Shown: positions 34,500 through 44,383 of the stretch, in pieces
Layout of the letters: each line of letters begins with the position of its first letter
Numbering within the stretch: the first letter of the stretch is position 1
NCBI RefSeq assembly: GCF_018343535.1
Contig: NZ_JAGYPF010000004.1
Location: 641,666-705,665, forward strand
Length of the DNA stretch: 64,000 nucleotides
DNA from: Neobacillus rhizophilus
GTDB lineage: Bacteria; Bacillota; Bacilli; Bacillales; Cytobacillaceae
Direction of reading: 5' to 3'
Made by a program: the position numbers and the translations under genes
Notes under the pieces: model-generated
Seen by the model: only the letters and a program-made list of their open reading frames with translations
What the model was told of the DNA's origin: nothing
Databases searched by the model: none

Positions 34500-34530
34500 G
34501 GCTGTCTAGAAACGCTAGACAGCCTTTTAT
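34500..34530 (+). terminator. Intrinsic terminator after yrrS
   Basis: GGCTGTCTAG/CTAGACAGCC stem followed by TTTTATTT. A second hairpin (TAGGATGT/ACATCCTA) precedes it at 34474-34498. Confidence 0.88.
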
Positions 34531-34586
34531 TTCGCTTGGATTCTTTAATAGTTTAAAGTGCTAATTTGTTTTAATATACGTTAGAT

Positions 34587-34845
34587 TCCAGCAGTTATGC
34601 CGGCTTAAAAGACTTCACTACAAAATCACACTTGGAGCAGCAAATCCAATTACAGGATTACTCTGTATCGGCGGCCGAACTTAGTAGGAACACCTGAGCA
34701 AATTGCAGATCGGATTTTACAATATGAAGAAGCTGGCTTAGAATTATTGTTGTTGCAAATTTCACCTCAATTAGAGGAAATGGAACACTTTGCAAAGCAG
34801 GTTAGGCCATTAGTTGAACAAAAACGTAGTTTAATAATGAACTAA
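34587..34845 (+). pseudogene. C-terminal remnant of an FMN-dependent luciferase-like monooxygenase
   Basis: Two frames joined by a frameshift near 34675 read SSSYAGLKDFTTKSHLEQQI... and LVGTPEQIADRILQYEEAGL..., ending QVRPLVEQKRSLIMN. LVGTPEQIADRI and YEEAGLELLLLQ are hallmarks of the C-terminal end of LLM-class (SsuD/SfnG-like) flavin monooxygenases. The N-terminal three quarters are missing and no start is present. It lies 16 nt before the ATP-grasp gene. Confidence 0.75.
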
Positions 34846-34860
34846 AAAGGGGTCATCAAG

Positions 34861-35817
34861 ATGAGCAAGGTATATGTGATACACGAAAATAGTGAGTGGA
34901 CCATCCATTTAACAAAAAGGTTAGAGGAGCTTGGTGTTCCTTATGAAGAATGGCATTTAGATGAGGGAACGCTAGACTTATCAACTGAGCCGCCCGAAGG
35001 AATCTTCTATAGCCGAATGAGTGCATCTTCTCATACACGAGATCATCGTTTTGCAGCAGAATTTACTGGACAAGTATTGGCTTGGCTTGAAGCACATGGC
35101 CGGACGGTGTTAAATGGAACGAGCGCTCTAAAACTAGAAGTTAGCAAGGTTATACAATACTTAGAGTTAAACAAGTATGGTGTGAAGACGCCAAAAACAA
35201 TTGCAGCGGTTGGAAAACAAAACATTATTAAGGCAGCCAAAAGCTTTGCAGGACAGTCCTTTATTACGAAGCATAACCGTGCCGGTAAAGGTTTAGGTGT
35301 TCAATTATTCCATAGTGTTGAAGCTTTAAAAGCTTATGTGGAAGGGCCTGCTTTCGAAGAACCGGTCGATGGCATTACCCTTATTCAAGAATACATTCAA
35401 TCTCCTGAAAGCTCCATCACCCGTTGTGAGTTTGTAGGAGGAAACTTTGTATATGCCGTTAAGGTTGATACTTCGGAAGGATTTGAACTTTGCCCCGCAG
35501 ACGCATGCAAAATTGGCGATTTATTCTGCCCGGTAGGAGAAGAGGTAGAAGAGAAGCCTAAGTTTCAAATCATTGAAGGTTTTGAGGACGAAATTTTAGA
35601 AAAATATAAAAAGGTTCTAGCTGGTAATAATATTCATGTTGCTGGCATTGAGTTCATCAGAAATGCTGAAGGTGAAATTTTTACTTACGATATCAATACA
35701 AACACAAACTATAATTCTGACGCAGAAGCTAAAGCAGAAAAATACGGAATGCTCGAATTGGCTTTATTTTTAAAGAAGACATTAGAAGAAAAATACGTAA
35801 CAACAGCAACAGCTTAA
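34861..35817 (+). CDS. RimK-like ATP-grasp ligase, 318 aa
   Basis: An ATP-grasp enzyme: KVIQYLELNKYGVKTPKTIA leads into the ATP-binding FITKHNRAGKGLGVQLF (residues about 135-152, with Lys and the Gly-rich loop). LIQEYIQSPESSITRCEF carries the adenine-binding strand, and the metal-binding GIEFIRNAEGEIFTYDINTN lies near 260-280. Such ligases join a carboxylate to an amine, often Glu. AAGGGG precedes the ATG. It sits directly behind the broken LLM monooxygenase gene, suggesting the two once formed one unit. Confidence 0.8.
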   Translation: MSKVYVIHENSEWTIHLTKRLEELGVPYEEWHLDEGTLDLSTEPPEGIFYSRMSASSHTRDHRFAAEFTGQVLAWLEAHGRTVLNGTSALKLEVSKVIQYLELNKYGVKTPKTIAAVGKQNIIKAAKSFAGQSFITKHNRAGKGLGVQLFHSVEALKAYVEGPAFEEPVDGITLIQEYIQSPESSITRCEFVGGNFVYAVKVDTSEGFELCPADACKIGDLFCPVGEEVEEKPKFQIIEGFEDEILEKYKKVLAGNNIHVAGIEFIRNAEGEIFTYDINTNTNYNSDAEAKAEKYGMLELALFLKKTLEEKYVTTATA

Positions 35818-35921
35818 TTTGGTGACGTAACGAAAATTCCCATGGTACCTGATAAGGGCCATAGGGTCAGACCCGTGTTATACGGCAGTTTTCCGAGCGG
35901 GGCGGAACGCTTTACTCCAAT

Positions 35922-35964
35922 GAAAAGAGGCGATTCCGGGTTTCCGTTCGCCTCTTTTCTTGTT
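35922..35964. terminator. Bidirectional terminator
   Basis: GAAAAGAGGCGA/TCGCCTCTTTTC perfect 12-bp stem between two convergent genes. Confidence 0.85.
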
Positions 35965-35965
35965 G

Positions 35966-36496
35966 TTAATTCACAGTTGCTTTATGGTTATCAACGGCGG
36001 CATTTTTCTTGATGAATTTTCTGATGAATTTTCTGATGAATGGAATTACCCAGCGGTCTAAACCGATTCTGCCGGCGTTGTAGCCTGCTGTTAAGATGAT
36101 GAAGCCCAAAATAATGTCTCTAGGGTTGTGAGATACGGTTCCTGCCAAGAAGAACGCGAAGTTCATAATCAATCCGAAGAATGCTGCTGCTGTTGTCAAG
36201 CAGCCCAACAACAATCCCAAACCGATGAGCGTTTCACCCCAAGGAACAACAAAGTTGAAAATATCAACGTTTGGCAGGGCAAAGCCTTTTAAGAAGTCAG
36301 CATACCAGCCGAACACAAGCGCTCCGTCCGGTCCTTTAACCGGATTGGCAATGGCTCCTTTTAAATATCCTGCGGCGTCAAATCCTCCGGTTAATTTTCC
36401 CAAGCCTGCAGTAAACCAAGAATAGCCAAGATATAAACGAATCACCGTAAGAATGACGGCAGAGATTTTGTTTTCGCGTAAGAATTTGTTAAACAT
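35966..36496 (-). CDS. DoxX family membrane protein, 176 aa
   Basis: Four hydrophobic helices and the DoxX/TQO-small-subunit motif VIRLYLGYSWFTAGLGKLTG near the N-terminus (about 15-34). The length is normal. FNFVVPWGETLIGLGLLLGC is the second conserved stretch. Likely a small membrane partner of a thiosulfate- or quinone-linked oxidase, or an osmotic/oxidative stress protein; the exact role is unknown. The start at 36496 has AAAGGTGG upstream. Confidence 0.85.
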   Translation of the reverse strand: MFNKFLRENKISAVILTVIRLYLGYSWFTAGLGKLTGGFDAAGYLKGAIANPVKGPDGALVFGWYADFLKGFALPNVDIFNFVVPWGETLIGLGLLLGCLTTAAAFFGLIMNFAFFLAGTVSHNPRDIILGFIILTAGYNAGRIGLDRWVIPFIRKFIRKFIKKNAAVDNHKATVN

Positions 36497-36638
36497 AAGG
36501 CTTTCCACCTTTCTTGATTAATTTGTTTCTTTCTACTACCAATATACGGGATAGTTACCATTAACAACATGACAATAGTGATATGTTCATAGTTTGTTCG
36601 AAATGTTTTGGCAAATTTTTGAACAAGATGCTCCTCTG

Positions 36639-37763
36639 CTAAATGATACGATCTATAAACCAGTACAAACCTATTCCGCTGATCACAGTGGAAAAACTAT
36701 TAACAAACTGCCTTTGCCAGCGGGCTTTTTGCAGATACCAAATGAATGGAATAAAGATGATAAGGACGACAATTTGTCCAAATTCGACCCCTAGATTAAA
36801 AGAAAAGAGTGGGAGAACGAAATGGCTTCCTAATTTTCCAATTAATAATTCGGCAAAGCCAAACCCATGTATCAGCCCAAATCCTAAACCGACTAGCCAA
36901 CGCCATTTGAAGGATTTTGACCAAATGTTTTGGATGGCTACATAAACAATACTCAGGGCAATTAACGGTTCAATGTTGGTACTCGGAATAAAGACAGTTT
37001 CTGTTGCTGCCAAGGCTAATGTCAAGCAATGTCCAATCGTAAAAGCTGTTAAGGTTTTTACATAATCCCGAAAGTTTCCTTTTGCCAGGAGCAGTCCAAA
37101 TAAAAAGAGTAAATGGTCGATTCCTGACCAAATATGTTCCATCCCCATAAGGACGTATTGCCAAAAACCGATTACTTTATTTTGATTGTTACTTGTTTCC
37201 ACTGTTTCTCCCGTTGTTTTCTCTTTTTTCAAATAGGTATTTCCTTGAAGAACGGTATGATCCTTCGTAAATATATTTTCAATGACTTGATCACCATTAT
37301 GGATGGTCGCAAAATTTTGATGGTTCATGTCTACTCCGTTGAAAAAAATAAAATAATCAATCTCGTATTCCTGAACCGGCTCCTTAAACACGAACTCTAT
37401 TTTTATGCGAAACATCGAAAGATTAGAGCGCTTCACAAGCGAAATGTCATTGATGGTTGCCTTACCCTGGAGTCCATTGTTGTTGACAGTAAGATTTTTT
37501 AAAACAAACTGCTCAATGGAAGTTTTTGATTGGGCTATTTCGTCTTCTTTCATATAACCGTCCTGATTTGCATCGATGTTCAGAAGCCCGCCAAGGAGAT
37601 CCGCAAGCAAGTATAAGTCATAGCTGACTTTATTACCTTCAATCTTGACTTCTGAATATCCTATTGATCCTGAATGTGCCTCCGCTCCATTTGGTTGAAG
37701 CAGAAAAACGGCCATCATAAAAATCAAACAAATGCTGGCCATAAGTTTGTTATTTTTCTGCAT
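36639..37763 (-). CDS. HupE/UreJ-like membrane protein with extracellular domain
   Basis: 374 residues. A signal peptide (residues 1-26, ending NGAEA) leads into an outer domain of about 150 residues with an EF-hand-like stretch, DANQDGYMKEDE (about 66-77). Then come six helices of the HupE/UreJ_2 type, with EHIWSGIDHLLFLFGLLLA, TIGHCLTLALA and GLIHGFGFAELL, where the His and Asp residues may bind a metal such as Ni. HupE proteins take up or handle nickel. ATG at 37763 has GGGAG 8 nt upstream. No urease or hydrogenase genes are near. Confidence 0.78.
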   Translation of the reverse strand: MQKNNKLMASICLIFMMAVFLLQPNGAEAHSGSIGYSEVKIEGNKVSYDLYLLADLLGGLLNIDANQDGYMKEDEIAQSKTSIEQFVLKNLTVNNNGLQGKATINDISLVKRSNLSMFRIKIEFVFKEPVQEYEIDYFIFFNGVDMNHQNFATIHNGDQVIENIFTKDHTVLQGNTYLKKEKTTGETVETSNNQNKVIGFWQYVLMGMEHIWSGIDHLLFLFGLLLAKGNFRDYVKTLTAFTIGHCLTLALAATETVFIPSTNIEPLIALSIVYVAIQNIWSKSFKWRWLVGLGFGLIHGFGFAELLIGKLGSHFVLPLFSFNLGVEFGQIVVLIIFIPFIWYLQKARWQRQFVNSFSTVISGIGLYWFIDRII

Positions 37764-37992
37764 AAACATGTCTCCCTTTTTCTAAAAAGCAATAGATGTT
37801 CTGGTACATGTTTAGTCTATTAAACAATCTTTAAACCAGTATGAAGAACATGTTAAGAAAAGAATAAGAATTTTTTGTTTTTACAGAAAAATAACAATTT
37901 TTTTAAAATATTAACAATTACTTAAAATCCCCTTATCAATACCTAGGTAAAATGGAATATGGTTGTAATGTAAATGAGAAGAGGGGGAGCCC

Positions 37993-40900
37993 ATGAAAAA
38001 GGTAAAAGTACATAGGAAAGTGCGGAAGCTGCTGTTGCTTGCATGTATGTTAGCAATGATTCTATCAAACTTAAGTTTGGCAGCTTCACCGAATAGGATT
38101 TATGCAGAGGAACTGGCATCTGACAAACAATCAGTAGATGCTGCTCATTTTGAAATTAGTCAAAGCGAAGCGGCGGATCCGAACCAGTTGGGCGAAAGCC
38201 AAGGTAAACCAGGAGATCAAAATCAATCTGGTACTGGTCAATTTGAACAGATTGACCCGAATCAACAAGGTAAAAGTCAGGTAGATTCTAGTTCATTGGA
38301 TACCATACAAAATCCAAAACTAGATAACAGTCAGCTAATCGAACAAACGGCGGATACCCCGGCTGTTAATGCTGCACCTGAATCCAGCCCGCAGCAGGAA
38401 GATCTGCCGAATCCATCAGCGGCAAATCAAATTGATAGTGTGATTCAAGAAGGGGAAGATTTTAATCAATTTCCTCAAATATTGATTACCGAGCTTTCTC
38501 CAAATTCTAAAGGGGCAGGAACGGATTATTACGAGTATATTGAACTCTATAACAATACCAATAAACCACTTTCACTAGAGAAATATTCATTTGTTTATAA
38601 ATATACTGACACAGGAAAGGAATTGCCTTTCCATGTCCCTTCCGTTACGTTGGAACCACAGCAATCGATTGTCTATTGGTTCAATAATGGAAACTATACA
38701 TTAGCAGACTTTAATGGAAATTTTGGCTCGAATTTAACTGCTGATCAAGTTGTCGAGTTTAAAGATGTGTTCCCCGGTTTTGCAAACGGCGGGTTGCGTG
38801 CCCTTGTGATTAAAGACATGGCTGGGACGGAAATTGTATCTGCGAGCTATTTAGGGAATGAAAATGATAACAATGGAGCAGGGATTGAATACAAATATCC
38901 GATATCGGGAACTGAGATGGAAAAATACCGTGTCCTCGCTCCACCGACACCTGGAACCATTGAAAGCGTGCAGGTTCCAGTTCAGCCCGTAAATATCGAT
39001 GAAACTCCTGTGGATATGGAAGCACCTGTCATTACGCATACACCCGTAACCGGGAGTGATGCTTATACACCTATAAAAATTGAAGCAACGGTAACAGACA
39101 ACATCGCCAAGCCATTTGTCACTCTCTATTATAAAACAATGGGAGAACAAACCTTTACATCGATTTCGATGAATGCAAGTAAGGATGATTCCACTAAATA
39201 CTCCGCGGAAATCCCGGGTGTAAATATAGAGTCCAATCTTACATACTATATCGAAGCTTCCGACGGGACAAATAGTTCAAAGACGGAAGAAAATCTCATT
39301 ACGGTGAAGAAACCCAACGTAGATTTTCAAAAGCTTCCCGACTTTTTAGTAACTGAAGTTGTACCGGATTCCACGAATGTTGGATCAGCGGATGGCTATG
39401 AATTTATTGAAATCTATAATAATACGGATAAAGATGTAAACTTTAAGGATTACAAGATTCAGTATAGGTACGGCACCGATCCATCAACAGACGTTATTTG
39501 GGCATCCATCCCGGATGATGTGGTGGTTCCTTCTCAAAAAACGCTCGTCTTCTGGATTATTAATGAACAAAACACGCAAAAAACAGTTGCTGACTTTAAT
39601 GCAAACTATGGTTCAAGCTTAGTAGAAAACAAAGATCTCGTTAAGATTTATAGTGCAGGGATGGCTAATGCATCGACAAGAGGCCTCGTTGTGGCAACCA
39701 ATACGAAAAAGGAAATCGCCGTTGCTTACTATAATGAGGAATCCAATGTCCTTGATACCAAGCCGGACAAAGGGATTTTCTATAAGTACCCGCTTGATGG
39801 ATCGACGAAAATGGTTAAAATAAGCGCTGGTGTCAAAAATGCCACACCGGGAGCGGTTGAATCATCCCAAGTCCCGGCAAAGCCTGTCCACATAAGTGAT
39901 GATACGATCAAGCCTGTAATTGAAAACATGACAAAAGAAACAAAAGTGAATCAAAAGGAAAACATTAAAATTGTTGCCGATGCTTCTGATGATAGGGAAG
40001 TAAAAACAGTCCGATTATTTTATCGTCCCAACCATCAACAGGAATTCACCCAGGTACTGTTAGTAGAAGATTTCGATGATATGATGTATCATCATACGAT
40101 CTACTCTCCTGAAATCATTGGGAATCAATACGTGGAATATTACTTTCTTGTTTCAGATGGTGCCAATGAAGTGGCAAGTGAGACGTTTAAAATCAACGTA
40201 ACAAGTGATCTTGACGATTCAAGCTTGCGACTAAATGTGAATTCGAATGAAATTGTTTCAAAACAAAAGATACTTAAAGGAACATCCAAGACGGAGTCAC
40301 CGGACAAAGTGAAGTTTTTTATCGATGGAACTGAGGTAGCCGAAGATACCTACCAATCCCTAGAACATGATGCCTATTTCGCTTTTGAAGCAAGCGGTGT
40401 GGATCTCTTTTTCCAAAATGGCGTCACCATGGGGGATGACATTATCCGGATTTTTGATGATACCATTACAAATTGGGATACGATCACAGTACCTATTGAT
40501 GCCGATCGCCTTGGAATTGGAGATAATGTGATTACCATTCGTTCCGGCAATAAGGCATCACCATTTCAATTGGAAGAATCCGAAGAAAATCGTGATGATT
40601 TTGATATTAGAAATGTAAGGTTAGTTTTGGCAGATGGTACAATTTTACGAGACCCTGTGAAAAATAATCCTACAAAGGTTTATGATATGGGGGATGACGG
40701 AACTTACAGGCCGTTTGAAGATTTTACGTTTACGATTACAGCGGATCATGCATCTTCCAAATCATACAAATGGGATACCACGAAGATTGCCGACGGTGAG
40801 CATATTGTAAAAGTGCAAGACTCTGATGGGGAAGTAACCGCCTCAGTAAACGTGGATAATACCGCACCGGTGCTGTCTACCAACCTTGAGGACGGAAAGG

Positions 40901-43038
40901 ATTACAAAGGCAAGTTTACCATCGAAGCCGATGCAGCTGATGCTATTGCCGGGGTGCAAACACTTCAAGTCATGCTGGATGATCAGGAAATTACAGTACC
41001 ATATGAAACAGCCTCATCCAAGCTGGCTCCTGGAGAACATAAGCTGACTATTACAGCCTTTGATAAAGTAGGAAACAAAGCAGAGAAGCTCATTCGTTTT
41101 TCGGTTGTGAATGAAAATCCAAACAAACCTGAGCTTGTTTCACCAACGGACGGGAGTTCTACTCCGGTTAATGGCAATCCTTCTTTAAAGGTTAAAGTAA
41201 CCGATCCAACGGACGATGATTTGGACGTTACTTTCTATAAAGGGTTTAAATATGATGTCAGCCAGTCCGACCGTGTTAAGGCATTTAAAAATGCAGCAGA
41301 TACGGAACCGCCAAAAACAATGGTTCCAGCGGGCGAGCAAGCCTTTACGGCAGATGATATTTCGCTCGTTTCGAGGCAGGATCAGCAATATTTAGTGACG
41401 GACTCAGCAACGCAATTTCCATATCAGCGGTTTGAGGTAAATGTGGATGCTTCTATTGACGAAACGGACCTTGTCGAACTGGAATGGAAAGGAAAGTCGT
41501 TGCTGGGCAGAAAGGTAGCCATGTATGCATGGAATCATAAGCTTGGCGATTGGACGACGATTCAATATAAAATCGCCGGGGATGAAGACTTTGAATTGAA
41601 AGGCAATGTGGCGGTCAGCGATTTTGTTAAGGATCATAAGATTAATGTGTTAATCCAGGACGAAATTCCAGCGTCACCAGACCAGTATGATTATACATTT
41701 GTATGGATGTCAGACACACAATATTATGCACAAAGCTATCCGCATATTTATGAACGAATGACAAATTGGATTGCCGAGAAGCAGGATGAGATGAAAATCA
41801 AATATGTCTTCCATACCGGTGATATTGTTGACAAAGCCCACATGGAAGACGAATGGCAAAATGCCGACCGGTCTATGAAAGTGCTTGATGACAATCATAT
41901 TCCGTATGGTGTCTTGGCGGGAAATCATGATGTCGATCATAAGACAGGTGATTATACCCAATATTATAAATGGTTTGGCGAGGACCGATTTAAGGACAAG
42001 CCGTACTATGGTGAATCGTATAAAAATAACCGCGGCCACTATGATTTAATCTCTGCTAATGGAAATGACTATATCATGCTGTACATGGGCTGGGGAGTGG
42101 AAGATGAAGATATTCAATGGATGAGTGATGTCTTGAAACAGTATCCACATCGTAAAGCAATCCTGAGCTTCCATGAATATCTGCTTGTTTCAGGCAACCG
42201 CAGTCCATTAGGTAGTCGGATTTATAATCAACTCGTGCTGCCAAATGAAAATGTTATCGCCGTCCTTAGCGGTCATTATCATGATTCGGAAACATTGGTT
42301 GATGCCATCGACGATAATGGCGATGGCATACCGGACCGCCAAGTATATCAAATGCTTGGAGACTACCAGGGCGGACCTGAGGGCGGCCAAGGATACATGA
42401 AGCTGCTTCATTTTGACCAAAAAAATAATAAAATAATGGTCAATACGTATTCACCGTATTTAGACAATTATAATTTCTATGATCCAACTCAATTCCCCGA
42501 AAAGGATGAGCGAAATTTAGAGGTAGACCTGCAGCCGCAGCTAAAACGCGTTGCTACTGACTATTTTACAGTCAATGTGTATACCGATACTGAAATCGGC
42601 AAGGTTGAAAATATCCCGAGCAGCTCGATTGTCCAAACCGAGTGGAAAGGATTAACGGAAAATCAGTCCTATTCTTGGTATGCCGTGGCAGAAGATGGCT
42701 ATACCGGAAAAGCTGTTTCAGATATCTGGACCTTTACAAAAGGAAAGGATGAAAGTGCCGCACCGGCAGAACCATCCGTTCCAGGAGATAATCCGGGAGA
42801 TGATCAGGGAAATATTCCAGGAGGTAACGATGGCACTTCCCCTGTTACATCTAAGCCAGATGACTTAGGAAAAGGAAAAAGTCCAGCAGCAAAGGACCCT
42901 GACAAGAAACCGGCAGCACATGGCAGTCAGTTGCCTTCAACAGCTACCAATACTTTTAACATCATTCTTATCGGAATTTTGATCATCACCATTGGTGGTA
43001 TAACCTGGTTAGTCAGAAGAAAAACAAATGAAGTTTAA
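37993..43038 (+). CDS. Sortase-anchored surface protein with lamin-tail domains and a calcineurin-like phosphoesterase
   Basis: 1681 residues. Signal peptide (1-35); a Gln/Asn/Ser-rich repeated stretch (about 45-150); two lamin-tail domains (ILITELSPNSKGAGTDYYEY near 160 and FLVTEVVPDSTN near 450); Ig-like repeats (340-440, 640-740, 950-1030); and a calcineurin-like phosphoesterase. The last has WMSDTQYY near 1240 (DxQ instead of DxH), HTGDIVDK, LAGNHDVDH near 1312 and SGHYHDS near 1427. A Gly/Pro/Asp-rich linker and LPSTA + hydrophobic helix + RRK tail form the cell-wall sorting signal. GAGGGGGAG lies upstream. Probably degrades extracellular phosphoesters or nucleic acid. Confidence 0.88.
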   Translation: MKKVKVHRKVRKLLLLACMLAMILSNLSLAASPNRIYAEELASDKQSVDAAHFEISQSEAADPNQLGESQGKPGDQNQSGTGQFEQIDPNQQGKSQVDSSSLDTIQNPKLDNSQLIEQTADTPAVNAAPESSPQQEDLPNPSAANQIDSVIQEGEDFNQFPQILITELSPNSKGAGTDYYEYIELYNNTNKPLSLEKYSFVYKYTDTGKELPFHVPSVTLEPQQSIVYWFNNGNYTLADFNGNFGSNLTADQVVEFKDVFPGFANGGLRALVIKDMAGTEIVSASYLGNENDNNGAGIEYKYPISGTEMEKYRVLAPPTPGTIESVQVPVQPVNIDETPVDMEAPVITHTPVTGSDAYTPIKIEATVTDNIAKPFVTLYYKTMGEQTFTSISMNASKDDSTKYSAEIPGVNIESNLTYYIEASDGTNSSKTEENLITVKKPNVDFQKLPDFLVTEVVPDSTNVGSADGYEFIEIYNNTDKDVNFKDYKIQYRYGTDPSTDVIWASIPDDVVVPSQKTLVFWIINEQNTQKTVADFNANYGSSLVENKDLVKIYSAGMANASTRGLVVATNTKKEIAVAYYNEESNVLDTKPDKGIFYKYPLDGSTKMVKISAGVKNATPGAVESSQVPAKPVHISDDTIKPVIENMTKETKVNQKENIKIVADASDDREVKTVRLFYRPNHQQEFTQVLLVEDFDDMMYHHTIYSPEIIGNQYVEYYFLVSDGANEVASETFKINVTSDLDDSSLRLNVNSNEIVSKQKILKGTSKTESPDKVKFFIDGTEVAEDTYQSLEHDAYFAFEASGVDLFFQNGVTMGDDIIRIFDDTITNWDTITVPIDADRLGIGDNVITIRSGNKASPFQLEESEENRDDFDIRNVRLVLADGTILRDPVKNNPTKVYDMGDDGTYRPFEDFTFTITADHASSKSYKWDTTKIADGEHIVKVQDSDGEVTASVNVDNTAPVLSTNLEDGKDYKGKFTIEADAADAIAGVQTLQVMLDDQEITVPYETASSKLAPGEHKLTITAFDKVGNKAEKLIRFSVVNENPNKPELVSPTDGSSTPVNGNPSLKVKVTDPTDDDLDVTFYKGFKYDVSQSDRVKAFKNAADTEPPKTMVPAGEQAFTADDISLVSRQDQQYLVTDSATQFPYQRFEVNVDASIDETDLVELEWKGKSLLGRKVAMYAWNHKLGDWTTIQYKIAGDEDFELKGNVAVSDFVKDHKINVLIQDEIPASPDQYDYTFVWMSDTQYYAQSYPHIYERMTNWIAEKQDEMKIKYVFHTGDIVDKAHMEDEWQNADRSMKVLDDNHIPYGVLAGNHDVDHKTGDYTQYYKWFGEDRFKDKPYYGESYKNNRGHYDLISANGNDYIMLYMGWGVEDEDIQWMSDVLKQYPHRKAILSFHEYLLVSGNRSPLGSRIYNQLVLPNENVIAVLSGHYHDSETLVDAIDDNGDGIPDRQVYQMLGDYQGGPEGGQGYMKLLHFDQKNNKIMVNTYSPYLDNYNFYDPTQFPEKDERNLEVDLQPQLKRVATDYFTVNVYTDTEIGKVENIPSSSIVQTEWKGLTENQSYSWYAVAEDGYTGKAVSDIWTFTKGKDESAAPAEPSVPGDNPGDDQGNIPGGNDGTSPVTSKPDDLGKGKSPAAKDPDKKPAAHGSQLPSTATNTFNIILIGILIITIGGITWLVRRKTNEV

Positions 43039-43410
43039 TTTAGAGAAGTAAAAGGCGATGCGGGAGTCCGCATCGCCTTTTGTCTTGTTGTTATAGGATA
43101 AACTCTTATCTAGTCATACATTATGGAAGGGAAGACTCGAAATACTTTCTTTTATGTATATCCAACATACTATGAAGCCGATGGTAAGAGATTAGCGGTT
43201 TATGTATATAAGAATGTTAACATCTGCCGACCAATGAAAATGGGTAGCAAAAAGTTAACATCCGCACAACGATTAGGTATCCTTTTACTTTAAATAAAAA
43301 GGATGTTCTGTTAACCAATAATTATACAATAAAAAACAATATTAATTTATTGTAAGACGATAAATCATGTGCTAAAATCATGTTATTATTAAATAAGTGA
43401 GGTGTTTTAA
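43039..43410. other. Intergenic region with a direct repeat
   Basis: 372 bases. Besides the terminator it has a direct repeat TTAACATC(T/C)GC at 43217-43227 and 43255-43265, 38 bp apart. It could be a binding site for the XRE regulator downstream, but this is only a guess. Confidence 0.4.
43050..43088 (+). terminator. Strong intrinsic terminator
   Basis: AAAAGGCGATGCGG/CCGCATCGCCTTTT perfect 14-bp stem with a 4-nt loop. Confidence 0.92.
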
Positions 43411-43896
43411 ATGAATGGTGAACGAGGTTCAACCACTTTCTTAAAGGTAATTATTTTTCTGGCTGGAATTGCAGTGCTTGCTTTATGTATATTTTTAGTG
43501 CCCCGTTTGGCGAATTTTGCAGCAGCATTGTATCCAAATATTGCCCCAATGAAATATCTCATTTTCATCGTGATGTATGGAGCGGCTGTGCCTTATTACT
43601 TTGCTCTCTATCAGGCTTTCACCCTTTTACGGTACATTGACGTGAACACAGCGTTCTCGGAAATATCTGTAAAGGCGTTAAAGAACATAAAGTGGTGTGC
43701 GATTACAATCAGTGGTTTGTATGTATTAGGTATGCCACTCTTTCATTTTATAGCGAAGAAAGTTGACCCTCCTATTGGATTAGTGGGACTCATCATCATT
43801 TTTGCATCGTTGGTTATCGCCGTTTTTGCTGCTATCCTCCAACGGCTTCTACAAGAAGCGATTAACATAAAATCAGAAAATGATTTGACGGTCTGA
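43411..43896 (+). CDS. DUF2975 family membrane protein
   Basis: 161 residues with four helices; RYIDVNTAFSEISVKALKNI in the middle is the DUF2975 signature. DUF2975 proteins are nearly always encoded just before a small XRE regulator, as here, and the pair is widespread in Firmicutes. They are presumably a sensor/regulator module of unknown signal. GAGGTG precedes the ATG. Confidence 0.85.
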   Translation: MNGERGSTTFLKVIIFLAGIAVLALCIFLVPRLANFAAALYPNIAPMKYLIFIVMYGAAVPYYFALYQAFTLLRYIDVNTAFSEISVKALKNIKWCAITISGLYVLGMPLFHFIAKKVDPPIGLVGLIIIFASLVIAVFAAILQRLLQEAINIKSENDLTV

Positions 43897-43906
43897 GGTG
43901 GAGGAT

Positions 43907-44125
43907 ATGGCAATTATTATTAATATTGATGTGATGTTAGCAAAACGAAAAATGAGCGTAACCGAGCTTTCGGAGAGGGTTGGAATTACTATGGCGAATC
44001 TTTCTATTCTGAAGAATGGGAAAGCAAAAGCGGTTCGGTTTTCAACATTAGAAGCGATATGTAAGGCTTTGGATTGTCAGCCAGGTGATATTTTGGAGTA
44101 CAAAAGCGACGAAGACACTCAATAA
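43907..44125 (+). CDS. XRE family helix-turn-helix regulator (YozG-like)
   Basis: 72 residues that are almost entirely one HTH domain: VTELSERVGITMANLSILKN then FSTLEAICKALDCQPGDILE, the typical Cro/CI-type short regulator paired with DUF2975. The start MAIIINIDV at 43907 is preferred; GAGGTGG lies just before it. It begins 10 nt after the DUF2975 stop, so the pair forms one unit, and probably autoregulates it. Confidence 0.88.
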   Translation: MAIIINIDVMLAKRKMSVTELSERVGITMANLSILKNGKAKAVRFSTLEAICKALDCQPGDILEYKSDEDTQ

Positions 44126-44256
44126 AAACAGACAACAAATTGATTTAACGGGAGTCAATGGAGAATTTAAGGGATAGTCATTAAGCTATCCTTTCTTTGC
44201 GTTTATTCATTTTATAATATTTTTAAAAACTTATCGAAATATCAGCAATTATCAAT

Positions 44257-44308
44257 AGGCCGAAGAATACGCAAGTTTTTATTCATTCTTGCATATTTTC
44301 GGCTTTTT
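44257..44308. terminator. Bidirectional terminator
   Basis: GCCGAAGAATACGCAAG pairs with CTTGCATATTTTCGGC (three mismatches) around a 12-nt loop, followed by TTTTT. It resembles the terminator at 32614 in sequence, not just in shape. Confidence 0.8.
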
Positions 44309-44383
44309 ACATTCAAAAGTATAAGACATAAATACCGTATATTAATTCCAATTACATATTAGCGAACAGACAAGGACGTGAGT

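Noticed and set aside
35820-35920. Riboswitch or structured leader before the DoxX gene
   Set aside because: Only the bidirectional terminator hairpin is convincing, and it lies at the 3' end of both genes.
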